Below are positions 8,625 through 16,785 of a stretch of DNA of 64,000 nt, piece by piece (position 1 is the first letter of the stretch; the number at the start of each line of letters is the position of its first letter). Source of the DNA: Bin87 sp034423595. Its GTDB lineage: Bacteria > Chloroflexota > Dehalococcoidia > Lucifugimonadales > UBA3495. Below the pieces are notes generated by a model. That model ran no database searches and was not told where the DNA came from. It saw only the letters and a list, made by a program, of their open reading frames with translations. The DNA lies in the NCBI GenBank assembly GCA_965207025.1, contig OZ242258.1, positions 372,001 through 436,000 of the forward strand. Reading direction: 5' to 3'. The position numbers were made by a program, and so were the translations under genes.

Positions 8625-9827
8625 ATGAGCGACAACATTTGGAATGGCGCTGAGCCCGACATGAGAGTGCCCAGCGTGTATGGCGACGATGGCGTGACCA
8701 TCATCGGCATGATCGGCGTGGTGAGGGAAGCCGCCGCCAACCAGGGCGCGACCCTCAGCCTTTTCGGGGGCGGCATCAACCCCGGCGCCGAAGTCCCCTC
8801 CGGAGTTGATCCCGACTACATCCTGGATTTCGCCAGGACGCACGAGGAAGCCGGGTTCGACATGGTTCTCACCGGCTATTCATCATCCACACCTGACGGA
8901 TTCGAGGTTGCCGGATACGCCGCCGCCCACACCACGCGCCTCGGTTACCTCATTGCCCACCGGCCTGGCTTTGTTGCGCCCACCCTGGCTGCCCGCAAAG
9001 CCGCCACTTTGGATCAGCTCACCAACGGACGCATCGCGCTGCACATCATCACGGGCGGAAACGACGTTGAGCAGAGGCAGGATGGCGACTGGCTGGACCA
9101 TGACGCTCGCTATCGTCGCACTGACGAGTACCTGGCAGTGATGCGCCGCATCTGGACTGAACACGACCCCTTCAACTATGAAGGTGAGTTCTACCGTTTT
9201 CAGGATGCCTATAGTCAGGCCCGGTGCCGGCAGCGGCCCCACGTCCCGCTGTTTTTCGGTGGCGCATCGGACATAGCGTTGGATGTTGCCAGCCGGCGCG
9301 CCGACCTGTTCGCGCTCTGGGGCGAACCGCGCGCCGCCATTTCCCAACGTATCGCCGACGTCAAAAGCCGCGTATCCGCGTCAGGGAGAGATCCTTCGGA
9401 AATCAGGTTCAGTTTGTCGGCGCGCCCGATACTTGCGGAGACGGAAGAAAAGGCTTGGGAACGGGCGGAGCAGATTCTGAACCGGGTGAAAGAGGCTACT
9501 GCCGGTAGAATCACGCCCGGGGTTCCCACCCGTCCCCAGTCCGAGGGAGCGTGGCGTCTGCTGCGCTTTGCGGCAGAGGGCAACGTCCACGACGAACGCC
9601 TATGGATGCCAATAGCCGCCGCCAGCGGAGCATCCGGCAGCACAACCTGTTTGGTCGGCACGCCTCGCCAGGTCGCCGATTCCTTGCTGGCATACTATGA
9701 CCTGGGCTGCTCCGCTTTCATCATCCGCGGGTTCGACCCGTTGGCTGACGCTGCGGATTACGGCCGGGAACTGATACCGCTGATTCGCGAGGGAGTAGTA
9801 CAGCGCAACCGTCAGTTTCCTCGCTGA
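8625..9827 (+). CDS. Luciferase-like (SsuD-type) flavin monooxygenase
   Basis: Predicted FMNH2-dependent monooxygenase of the bacterial luciferase-like superfamily, closest in layout to alkanesulfonate monooxygenase SsuD. The TIM-barrel blocks include HRPGFVAPTLAARKAATLDQL, split here as HRPGFVAPTL and KAATLDQLTNGR. HIITGGNDVEQ, RRTDEYLAVMRRIW and PLFFGGAS follow, then VGTPRQVADSLL. The chosen start is ATG 8625; ATG 8607, behind GGAG, is an alternative. The length of 400 residues is usual. It is followed at 36 nt by a PLP enzyme. A desulfonation or C-S/C-C bond cleaving role is possible but the substrate is unknown. Confidence 0.85.
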   Translation: MSDNIWNGAEPDMRVPSVYGDDGVTIIGMIGVVREAAANQGATLSLFGGGINPGAEVPSGVDPDYILDFARTHEEAGFDMVLTGYSSSTPDGFEVAGYAAAHTTRLGYLIAHRPGFVAPTLAARKAATLDQLTNGRIALHIITGGNDVEQRQDGDWLDHDARYRRTDEYLAVMRRIWTEHDPFNYEGEFYRFQDAYSQARCRQRPHVPLFFGGASDIALDVASRRADLFALWGEPRAAISQRIADVKSRVSASGRDPSEIRFSLSARPILAETEEKAWERAEQILNRVKEATAGRITPGVPTRPQSEGAWRLLRFAAEGNVHDERLWMPIAAASGASGSTTCLVGTPRQVADSLLAYYDLGCSAFIIRGFDPLADAADYGRELIPLIREGVVQRNRQFPR

Positions 9828-9862
9828 CCACAACCCCCTGCCCCATACCACGGAGGCGCCAA

Positions 9863-11074
9863 ATGGTAGATTACGCATCCCTGTTTTCCAACAATCTTCC
9901 CCGCTCGGTGTCAACGCCGGAGGGAAGCAATGCCCAGGTCAAGTACGTCTTTTCCATCACCAATGCCGTCCCTGAGGTGATCAACGCCCAGAATTACCTG
10001 GAGGCGATCCGCGCCGGGCTGGAATCTGGAGGTCCCAACTCGTTGGCGGCGTACCCTCCTCCGTCCGGCCACAATGGACTGCGCGAACTGGTAGCCGAAC
10101 GGCTGGGTGCCAACCGGGGGTTCAGCGCATCGCCCGATGATGTGTTCATTTCCGACGGAGCCGGTGGAGCAATCAGCATCATTCTGGACTCGTTCATCAA
10201 TCCTGGGGATGTCCTCCTGGTGGAGGAGTTCACCTACATGGGCAGCCTCCGCATGATGTTGGAACGGGGCGCGGAACCTATCCACGTTCTCTGCGATCAC
10301 GACGGTATGCTGCCGGACGCCTTGGAAGACGCCCTGGCTTCCCTGGATAACGCCGGTCGCAGTCCCAAGTTCGTGTGGATGATTCCGGTTTACCAGAACC
10401 CGTTGGGATTCACGCCACCCGAATCCCGCCGGCGCGCTTTGTTGGACATCGCCCAACGCTACAACGTCCCGGTCCTGGAGAATGAGTCTTATGCCGACTT
10501 TCGCATCGATGGCGACCCTCTGCCTACCGCTTTCTCCGGCCTAAGCAACCAGGGCGATGTGATGTACGTGTCGTCATTCACCAAGCTCCTAGGTTGCGGG
10601 TTGCGGGTGGGATTCGGCGTACTTCCTCCGGGTGTTCGGGAGGCTCTGCCCCAGGTCAACGCCGAAAACCTGCCGCGCCGAGGGGTCAGCCACCTGGCCA
10701 CCATGATGGTGTACGAATACCTGCGTGAGCATGAAGCTGAGCACATCGAAACCGTCCGCACTGCTTTGCGGGCCCGTCGCGACGCCATGCTGGATGCCCT
10801 CCAACAAAACTTCCCGTCCTTCTGCGAATGGACGCATCCAGAGGGCGGAATGTTGGTGTTTGTGCGCCTGCCAGAGGGCGCAGATACCTGGGCTACGTTG
10901 CAAAAGGCCACTGAGCGCGACGTAAAGTACAACCCCGGTGGCGTGTTCCGCGCCGACCGGGGCCGTAACAACTACCTGCGGCTTACCTACAGCCACAACT
11001 CACCCCAAGAGATTCGGGAGGGAGTGGCGCGCCTCGCGGAACTTTTCAGGGAGGAAGGCTACTTTGAAGGATAG
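9863..11074 (+). CDS. PLP-dependent aminotransferase-like protein (fold type I)
   Basis: 403-residue class I/II aminotransferase-family protein, similar to the 2-aminoadipate/LysN group. The PLP lysine is K241 in SSFTKLLGCGLRVG. SDGAGGAISII (about 98-108) forms the phosphate region and PVYQNPLG (about 175-182) supplies the conserved Asn. The residue that normally holds the PLP pyridine nitrogen, an Asp three before the conserved Tyr, is Asn207 in VLENESY. That change would weaken classical transamination chemistry. The ATG has GGAGG 10 nt upstream. It follows the luciferase-like gene in the same direction, so the pair may act on one substrate (inference). Confidence 0.8.
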   Translation: MVDYASLFSNNLPRSVSTPEGSNAQVKYVFSITNAVPEVINAQNYLEAIRAGLESGGPNSLAAYPPPSGHNGLRELVAERLGANRGFSASPDDVFISDGAGGAISIILDSFINPGDVLLVEEFTYMGSLRMMLERGAEPIHVLCDHDGMLPDALEDALASLDNAGRSPKFVWMIPVYQNPLGFTPPESRRRALLDIAQRYNVPVLENESYADFRIDGDPLPTAFSGLSNQGDVMYVSSFTKLLGCGLRVGFGVLPPGVREALPQVNAENLPRRGVSHLATMMVYEYLREHEAEHIETVRTALRARRDAMLDALQQNFPSFCEWTHPEGGMLVFVRLPEGADTWATLQKATERDVKYNPGGVFRADRGRNNYLRLTYSHNSPQEIREGVARLAELFREEGYFEG

Positions 11075-11085
11075 ACGGGTGGTCG

Positions 11086-11574
11086 TTAGGCATTGCGCCG
11101 CGCCCGTTCTCTTCCTTCGATGAAATGGATTGCCTCATCCGCATTGATGCGTCCCACGGGACCACTCGCGTACATGGCGCCCAGCACAGTCCCGCCGCGT
11201 CCCAGGAGGAATTCAGTGGGCTGAATGTAGCCGCCACGATCTTCGGACCACCAGGAACCCAATAGGTCGGCGTCTTCCTTCGTGACGCCGTAGGCCATGG
11301 GGAACGTAACGCCGGACTTTTCGGCCATCTCCTGAACGATTTCCTTCGGTTCGACGCTGGCACCGATCATCGTGAGCCCCATCTCGGCCAGCGCATCCTT
11401 TTGCGATTGCCAAGCGGCTAACTGCCGCGAGCAATAGGGTCACCACACCCCACGGTAGAACATCACCGCCAAATAACGCGAGGACATGTCCCCCGGCAAC
11501 TCCAGCGTGTTCCCGTCAATCAGGTTGAGCGTAATTGGCGGAAGTCGGTCGCCCTGTTGCAGTTTTTCGCTCAC
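11086..11574 (-). CDS. Selenocysteine-containing peroxiredoxin/thioredoxin-like protein (in-frame TGA)
   Basis: Predicted AhpC/TSA-type redoxin of 162 residues with selenocysteine at position 45. The frame is continuous from GTG 11574 to the stop at 11086, except for TGA at 11440-11442. That codon falls exactly where the family has the first Cys of its CxxC centre: FYRGVW-Sec-PYCSRQL. Downstream residues (MIGASVEPKEIVQEM, FPMAYGVT, QPTEFLL) continue the fold. A SECIS-like hairpin follows the TGA. The GTG is preceded by AGGAGG and shares GTGA with the stop of the upstream gene, so it is coupled. Standard gene calling gives two fragments. Alternatives are a nonsense mutation or sequencing error, which the hairpin argues against. 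Confidence 0.85.
11407..11442 (-). promoter_or_regulatory. UGA Sec codon with bacterial SECIS-like hairpin
   Basis: After the UGA at 11442-11440 the RNA can fold UUGC/GCAA (11434-11431 with 11410-11407) and GCGGC/GCCGC (11428-11424 with 11418-11414). The apical loop AGUUA sits 16 nt after the UGA, with G and U at its start. This matches the size and spacing rules for bacterial SECIS elements bound by SelB. Confidence 0.75.
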
Positions 11575-12056
11575 GATTGAGTTCCTCCTTCTGGCCAGAA
11601 CAGTTCGTAAAGCCGCTCCGATAATTCCTCGCACAGTTCCAGCCCGTCGGTTACAACTGTTTCGTCCGCTTCATCCTCGTAGAAGTTAGAATGTAAACCC
11701 CGTGCGACCATGAAGGAATTGTTAATCCATCGTCGGGTCTCGGTGTCGCCCGACTCTCCAACCAAGTTGGCCAATTGGCGCACTACTTCCCAAATCGAAC
11801 GGTGGTAGTGGATGTAGCCGCCGTGGCGTGCGCTGACCCCTTTCACGGTTTCGGCCACCATGCCCCATGCCTTGTTGGACGCTTGCGGCAAATCGCCGTC
11901 CTCTCGCAAATGCCTCCAGGCGCTGGCCCGGAAGTCTTGGCTCAGATCAGCGTACTTTTCCGGCGTCCAGCCGGCATCGTCGGGCTGCGCACGGTCACGG
12001 GCGGCGTCTAGCCCTTGGGCCACGGCAGCGGCGATGTCGTCATCGGCAAATGGCAC
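11571..12056 (-). CDS. PaREP1/HEPN-like helical protein
   Basis: 161-residue soluble alpha-helical protein resembling the PaREP1 family, small HEPN-like proteins. The clue is DLPQASNKAWGMVAETVKGVSA followed by HGGYIHYHRSIWEVV in pattern (about residues 57-95): an amphipathic Ala/Lys/Trp helix and a His-containing helix. The chosen start is GTG 12056 behind GGGGGA, just after the upstream luciferase-like stop at 12059; the frame runs into that gene but without family support. Its own stop overlaps the selenoredoxin start. No function is assigned. HEPN relatives are often RNases, but no RxxxxH motif stands out here. Confidence 0.6.
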   Translation of the reverse strand: MPFADDDIAAAVAQGLDAARDRAQPDDAGWTPEKYADLSQDFRASAWRHLREDGDLPQASNKAWGMVAETVKGVSARHGGYIHYHRSIWEVVRQLANLVGESGDTETRRWINNSFMVARGLHSNFYEDEADETVVTDGLELCEELSERLYELFWPEGGTQS

Positions 12057-12058
12057 AG

Positions 12059-13282
12059 CTAATCCCCCACCGCTTCGGCGGTTTCGGACTTGAGCTTCTC
12101 CGGCCACCACGGGTCATCGTATTCGTTGAACATACCCTTCATGTGGGGCATGACTTCGTTGGCGAACAGGTCCGTGTTCTTCTTCACCAGTTCGGGCGGC
12201 ATGCTGCCGATTTGCAGCAGCACCATCAGGTGCCCGATGCGCAGCAACTCGCAGGCTTCGGTCAGCTTGCGCCGCACGGTTTCGGGGCTTCCCCCGATTA
12301 CATGCCCCTGCTCGATGTAGTCTTTCCAACTGTTTTCCTTCGCCGTCCGTTGCGCCTCTTCACCCATCTGCGGCCGCAGGGACTTCCGAATGGAGTCCAA
12401 CGAGCGGTAACCCGGGGATTCGGCGAAGGGCGGGTACACGCGCAACATCTTTTCGTAGAAGTATTTGACGTGTTCCTCGTAGTCCTTTTCCGCCTGCTCG
12501 TCGGTCTCCGAGACGCAGACGAGTTGCAGGAATCCAAGGCGGTGCGGGTTGTCATCAATACCCCGCTCGGCGACCCGTTCCCAGTAGCCTTTCACGATGT
12601 TGTAGCCGCGCAGGTAGCCGTAGTAGGACAGGTAGCAGTACACGTAGTCCCGGTCCAAGACCCAGTCCCACGTCTCCAGGCTGCCGGATCCGGGCACCCA
12701 AACCGGCGGGTGCGGCTCCTGCATCGGCCGCGGCCAGATGCTGATGTAGCGCAGCTTGTTGTACTTGCCGTTGAAAATGGTGGGATGATGCTGCGTCCAG
12801 GCTTGCATCACCACGTCGTGGGCTTCGGTGTGCCGGTCGCGCAGCGTGATGGGCACCTGCCCGTAAGAGAACGTGGTATCCATGGAAGTTCCCACCGGGA
12901 ATCCGGCCACCAGGCGCCCGCCGGAGATCACGTCGATCATCGCCATCTCTTCGGCAACCCGCACCGGCGGGTTGTAGAGGGCCAGGCTGTTGCCCAGGAC
13001 GATGACTGCGCCGTTGTTGGTGCTGTTGGCCAACACGGACGCGATCAGGTTCGGCGACGGCATTATCCCGTAGGCATTGTTGTGGTGCTCGTTGACGCAG
13101 ATGCCATCGAAACCCACCTCGTCAGCGTACCGCAACTGGTCGATATATTGAGCGTAATACTCGTTGCCTTTGGCGGGATCGAAGTTCTCGTTGGGCAGAT
13201 CAACCCAGGCGGAATGATGCTGCTCGGCGAAATCGTCGGGCAGGTCCTGGTAGGGCATCAGGTGGAAAAAGGAAACTTTCAT
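12059..13282 (-). CDS. Luciferase-like flavin monooxygenase
   Basis: 407-residue luciferase-like monooxygenase family member. It has FDGICVNEHHNNAYG (about residues 59-73), the NEHH block typical of the family. VRVAEEMAMIDVISGGRLVAG and RPMQEPHPPVWVPG follow in pattern, then VIGGSPETVRRKL for the flavin-binding end. The chosen start is ATG 13282 (MKVSFFHLMPYQ) with AGGA upstream; the longer frame adds 19 unlikely residues. It is first in a three-gene string with the PaREP1-like gene (gap 2 nt) and the selenoredoxin (overlap). A redox link between the flavoenzyme and the selenoredoxin is inference. Confidence 0.87.
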   Translation of the reverse strand: MKVSFFHLMPYQDLPDDFAEQHHSAWVDLPNENFDPAKGNEYYAQYIDQLRYADEVGFDGICVNEHHNNAYGIMPSPNLIASVLANSTNNGAVIVLGNSLALYNPPVRVAEEMAMIDVISGGRLVAGFPVGTSMDTTFSYGQVPITLRDRHTEAHDVVMQAWTQHHPTIFNGKYNKLRYISIWPRPMQEPHPPVWVPGSGSLETWDWVLDRDYVYCYLSYYGYLRGYNIVKGYWERVAERGIDDNPHRLGFLQLVCVSETDEQAEKDYEEHVKYFYEKMLRVYPPFAESPGYRSLDSIRKSLRPQMGEEAQRTAKENSWKDYIEQGHVIGGSPETVRRKLTEACELLRIGHLMVLLQIGSMPPELVKKNTDLFANEVMPHMKGMFNEYDDPWWPEKLKSETAEAVGD

Positions 13283-13336
13283 AATTGCGAATCCTAACCG
13301 TCCAAACGGGTCTTTCCGGGGATGGATGGATTTTAG

Positions 13337-13369
13337 CACAACGGCCCGGCATCACCGGGCCGTTGTGTT
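13337..13369. terminator. Strong hairpin between two minus-strand genes
   Basis: A 13-bp perfect stem, CACAACGGCCCGG at 13337-13349 with CCGGGCCGTTGTG at 13355-13367, has a 5-nt loop. It lies just downstream of the hydrolase stop (13388) and upstream of the luciferase-like gene. Ts follow it only on the plus strand, so on the minus strand the poly-U tract is missing. It probably ends or attenuates the upstream transcript. Confidence 0.55.
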
Positions 13370-13387
13370 TGACCGAGCGTTCATTGC

Positions 13388-14230
13388 TCAGGAGTTCAAC
13401 CAATTCTTCGCCGCCGCGATGAAGTCAGCAGGGTTGTCCTCGAAGACCATGTGCCCGGCTCGCTCGATCTCCACCAGAGTGCCCTGGGCCAGCGTTTCGA
13501 CCATCTGCTGAGCCGTTTCTTCGGTCAGCAGGTCGGTCTCCGTGCCGCGTACCACCAGCGTTGGGCACGAAATGCGCTCCAGGGCCGGCCATAGATCCGC
13601 CGCTGGCGCAGCGGTGCCATTGATGCGCTGCTCGCGGATCTCCATGTCAAACTTCCAGCCAATTTTCCCATCGGCCGTTTCGTAGGTTTGCCCGCCCAGA
13701 CGCCGCCGCATGACCGCTTCGGACGCAAACCGGTTTCCGGTCTGAACGTGCGCCAACGCATCCTCGAAGTTGTCGAATTGGGGCGGCAGACTCCGCAGTT
13801 CTTCGGTGATACGGTTTCCGCCGGCCGGTTCGATGCGCGGCCCAATATCCACGATGCAGAGACGTTCCAACCGTTCGGGATATTTACCGGCAAAGGCCAT
13901 GCTGTTCCGGCCGCCCATTGAGTGTCCGAACAGAATGAACTTGTCCAGGCCGATGGCGCCCAGGAATCCCACGAGGTCCGCTACGAAGGCGTCCGTGGAA
14001 TAGTCGCCGCCCGGAGCGTGGTCGGTATCTCCGCGGCCGCGTTGGTCAAGGGCGTACACGTGGTAGTCGCCGCACAACGCTTCCGCCACGTCTTCCCAGA
14101 CTCGAGCGTGACCGCGCAGGCCGTGTAGCAGCACCAGAGGCGGGGCTTCCTCGGCCCCCCATTCGAGGTAGTGGATGTTGATTCCGTTAGCAGTTACGGT
14201 TTTGCTGCTGGGTTGCACTTGGGTGGTCAT
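13388..14230 (-). CDS. Alpha/beta hydrolase
   Basis: Serine hydrolase of the alpha/beta fold, 280 residues. LVLLHGLRGHARVWEDV gives the oxyanion-hole HG motif and ALDQRGRGDTD follows. The nucleophile is Ser in FGHSMGGRNSM (about residue 104). The acid is probably the Asp of RGTETDLLTEE, and the His is in RAGHMVFEDNP near the C terminus. The start is ATG 14228-14230, placed 10 nt after GGAGG; the ATG 9 nt earlier is too close to that site. It resembles ester or C-C bond hydrolases. The neighbouring crotonase gene on the same strand suggests catabolism of organic acids, which is inference. Confidence 0.88.
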   Translation of the reverse strand: MTTQVQPSSKTVTANGINIHYLEWGAEEAPPLVLLHGLRGHARVWEDVAEALCGDYHVYALDQRGRGDTDHAPGGDYSTDAFVADLVGFLGAIGLDKFILFGHSMGGRNSMAFAGKYPERLERLCIVDIGPRIEPAGGNRITEELRSLPPQFDNFEDALAHVQTGNRFASEAVMRRRLGGQTYETADGKIGWKFDMEIREQRINGTAAPAADLWPALERISCPTLVVRGTETDLLTEETAQQMVETLAQGTLVEIERAGHMVFEDNPADFIAAAKNWLNS

Positions 14231-14301
14231 TGTTCTCATTCCTCCCGGTTGGCTCTGATGGCGCTCTGTTGGGCAGTTACGGTAGATGGACGACTCTAGC
14301 T

Positions 14302-15090
14302 CTACTTCAGTTGCCAGTTCGGCCGGCGTTTTTCGGCAAATGCGCGTGGTCCCTCCTTGCTGTCCTGGGTGGTTAAGATGTAGTCGTAGGCCACGTAGGT
14401 CTTTGCGCTGATCTCGGCAATGGACATGTCCAGGCTGCTGTACGCCAGCTCTTTAATGGTGCGGACGGCCAGAGGAGCATTCTGCGCGATGCTTTCCGCC
14501 ATCCTGATCGCTTCCGGCACCAGTTCATCCGCGGGAACCACTTTGTTCAGGAAACCCATTTCCTTGACGCGCTCTGCGGGCAGCAAGTCGGCGGTCATCA
14601 CCAGTTCCAGCACATTTGATATGCCGATCATCTTGGTCAGTTCGACCGCGAAGGGCGGCATCAGGCTCCACTTGGTTTCGGTGATGCCCAGGCGCGCGTT
14701 GTCGGCGGCCAGGCGGACATCGCACATCTGGGCGATGGACCATCCACCGGCGGCGGCGGCCCCGTTCACGGCGGCCACCAACGGTTTCACCGGGCGTTCC
14801 CACATGTGCGGCTTGTTCGGCGACATGCTGTTTTCGGCGCGGGCCTGCACGCCTTCGGCGTTATCTGCTGCCCGTTCCTTCAGGTCTCGCCCGGCGCAGA
14901 AATTGCGACCGGATCCGGTGATGACCGCCACCCAAGCCTCGTCATCCTCGTTGTCGAAGTGGTTGATGACTTCCTGGAGCTCGCGCCGCAGCTGGCGGTT
15001 GATGGCGTTGGAAGCTTCGGGCCGATTCAGCGTGATGACGGCGACGTGGTTATCGGTCCCGGTCTTCTCGTAGAGTATGGTTTCAGGCAT
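14302..15090 (-). CDS. Enoyl-CoA hydratase/isomerase family (crotonase)
   Basis: Crotonase-fold acyl-CoA enzyme, 262 residues. GRNFCAGRDLKERA (about residues 65-78) and VNGAAAAGGWSIAQMCDVRLAA in pattern (about 108-129) form the two oxyanion-hole segments. ARLGITETKWSLMPPF replaces the usual F.xPExxxGxxP form. The hydratase Glu pair is therefore not cleanly conserved, so isomerase, hydrolase or decarboxylase chemistry is possible. The ATG at 15088-15090 has AAGGAGA 10 nt upstream. It is likely co-transcribed with the alpha/beta hydrolase 71 nt downstream. Confidence 0.87.
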   Translation of the reverse strand: MPETILYEKTGTDNHVAVITLNRPEASNAINRQLRRELQEVINHFDNEDDEAWVAVITGSGRNFCAGRDLKERAADNAEGVQARAENSMSPNKPHMWERPVKPLVAAVNGAAAAGGWSIAQMCDVRLAADNARLGITETKWSLMPPFAVELTKMIGISNVLELVMTADLLPAERVKEMGFLNKVVPADELVPEAIRMAESIAQNAPLAVRTIKELAYSSLDMSIAEISAKTYVAYDYILTTQDSKEGPRAFAEKRRPNWQLK

Positions 15091-15143
15091 TGTGGTGAGG
15101 TCTCCTTGATTGGACGAATAGTCTTGAAGCTGCTTGTAATTCG

Positions 15144-15503
15144 TCAGGCGTAGTGGCCCAGGTATTGGCCGCCGATGACGTGCAGGTGGCCGTGGGATTG
15201 GCTTTGCAACCCATCATATCCGAAATTGGACAGGATACGAAAACCGTTGGGGCAATACATACAGCCCAGGGTGGCCGCCACGTCCCCGATCCTGGTCAAA
15301 ATACCGCTGCTCCACAGTTCCAGCTGGCTCATGTGCCGCCTGGGCATCACCAGCAGCATGATGGGCACCCACGTCAGTCGGTTGACAATGGCGATGATGT
15401 CATTGTCCAGATACCTGATGCGAGCCGGCTCGCGGCCGGCTACTATTTCGCAGAACACGCAGTAGGATGCGGCTGGCGACGGTGTGGCATTACTGTCGGT
15501 CAT
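15144..15503 (-). CDS. HIT-family nucleotide hydrolase-like protein
   Basis: Histidine-triad protein of about 119 residues. The N-terminal CVFCEIVAGREPA zinc-like CxxC segment is typical of HIT proteins. It is followed by VMPRRHMSQL and the triad SHGHLHVIGG near the C terminus, the His of the middle position being the nucleophile. The chosen start is ATG 15503 (MTDSNATPSP); the upstream in-frame ATG at 15569 adds residues that do not fit the family. Such proteins hydrolyse or transfer nucleoside monophosphates. The substrate is unknown. Confidence 0.85.
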   Translation of the reverse strand: MTDSNATPSPAASYCVFCEIVAGREPARIRYLDNDIIAIVNRLTWVPIMLLVMPRRHMSQLELWSSGILTRIGDVAATLGCMYCPNGFRILSNFGYDGLQSQSHGHLHVIGGQYLGHYA

Positions 15504-15688
15504 GTTCTCTCGGTTTCCCTTCGGTCGATGCCTTGTAATCCTCAATAATTCTGCGCGATTGTAACGCATTTCGAGGCGTCAGCATTGATGATAATCTGCC
15601 GACACTGTACGCAGTGGCGCAGGTGTGGGAACGTTATAATGTTGACGAGAGCATGCGTCACTGCTGTGACTATACATAAACATAAGAA

Positions 15689-16744
15689 ATGAAACTGCGC
15701 ATTGAAAAACCACCCGTCCATCTCGGAGCCTCGGCCATACACCGGCTGGCGGTCTTTCTTGTAGCGATAATGTGCGGCGCGGTGGCGACCGGCTGCTTCG
15801 TCGGCCAGTGGTTCGGCGGCGATCTACCGCAAATCGCCTACATTAACTCAGACGAACAACACGCCCGAGCGTGGATCAGCGAGCCCGGCGGAGATGATCC
15901 CGTGAGCGTATCTCCACCCAACGCGGTCGCCAAGTCCATTCGCTGGTCGCCGGAACAACGCTACCTGGCCTGGGTAGCCGGCGGAGATGTCGCGCTGTTG
16001 ATGCTGTACGATGTTGAAACGGAAGATACTCAGTTGCTGGTCTCCGGCGTGGACGAATCCCAGCCCCCGGTTTGGGCGCCGGAAGCCGACCGAATTGCGT
16101 ACGTATCCGACGCTGGGGATTCTCCGGACATATACATGGTGGAGTTGACAACCGGTGAGCAAACCCGGCTCACCTTCAGCGATGAAAGGGAAAAGGTCGG
16201 AGATTGGTCGCCGGATGGCCAATGGCTGGTCTTTACCCGTGAAGGGCGCGATGGGCTTTTGCTTCGCAATCCTACCGGGGTCAATCTCATCGAACTGACC
16301 GACGGCCAGGACGTCAATCCGGTGTGGTCACCCAAAGGAGACCGGATTGCCTTTTTACGCGACACTGGGGAGGGGCATGACATCTATGTTCTCCGTCCCA
16401 CCAAAGACGATTGGGCCGACGACACCGACGAACTAGCGGTCGCCGACGCTGAGTATGACGAAACCGATCCCTCCTGGTCGGCCGATGGCCGCCGTCTGGC
16501 CTTCGTAGTCAATTTTGATGATCAGTCCGAGATATTCACCGTGTTTGTGGACGGCTCCGAACGGAAGCAGTTGACCTACAATACCGCCGATGATCTCATG
16601 CCGGATTGGTCTCAATCCGGGGACAAAATCGTGTTCGTCTCTTTGGCCTACGGAAACTCCGAGATTCTGTACATGAACCGCGACGGCACGGAACAAACGC
16701 GGTTGACCACAAACGAAGGCACTGATACTCAGCCGGATTGGTAA
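15689..16744 (+). CDS. TolB-like beta-propeller lipoprotein
   Basis: Predicted exported lipoprotein, 351 residues. The N terminus has a positively charged start, a hydrophobic stretch and a lipobox-like AVATGC ending at about Cys36. The rest is built of PD40/WD40-like repeats. At least six blocks of the form WSPDGxxLxF / DIYxxxxx are visible: WAPEADRIAYVSD, WSPDGQWLVFT, WSPKGDRIAFLRD, WSADGRRLAFV, WSQSGDKIVFVS. This is the TolB C-terminal propeller pattern, without TolB's N-terminal domain. It probably binds protein or polymer at the cell surface. Lgt, which would lipidate it, is encoded at 53.5 kb. Confidence 0.8.
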   Translation: MKLRIEKPPVHLGASAIHRLAVFLVAIMCGAVATGCFVGQWFGGDLPQIAYINSDEQHARAWISEPGGDDPVSVSPPNAVAKSIRWSPEQRYLAWVAGGDVALLMLYDVETEDTQLLVSGVDESQPPVWAPEADRIAYVSDAGDSPDIYMVELTTGEQTRLTFSDEREKVGDWSPDGQWLVFTREGRDGLLLRNPTGVNLIELTDGQDVNPVWSPKGDRIAFLRDTGEGHDIYVLRPTKDDWADDTDELAVADAEYDETDPSWSADGRRLAFVVNFDDQSEIFTVFVDGSERKQLTYNTADDLMPDWSQSGDKIVFVSLAYGNSEILYMNRDGTEQTRLTTNEGTDTQPDW

Positions 16745-16785
16745 GCGGATGCCTTTCGCTGGCCACTGCGCTCTCGACCTCTTTG

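Noticed and set aside
11086..11442. Frameshifted or broken peroxiredoxin pseudogene
   Set aside because: Both parts are in the same frame, TGA falls exactly at the redox Cys and a SECIS-like hairpin follows, so Sec is the better reading.
11867..13297. 476-codon open frame on the plus strand
   Set aside because: Antisense to the luciferase-like gene and the PaREP1-like gene; no family pattern.
13337..13369. Attenuator or riboswitch before the luciferase-like gene
   Set aside because: A single symmetrical stem without alternative pairing; terminator-like hairpin is enough.
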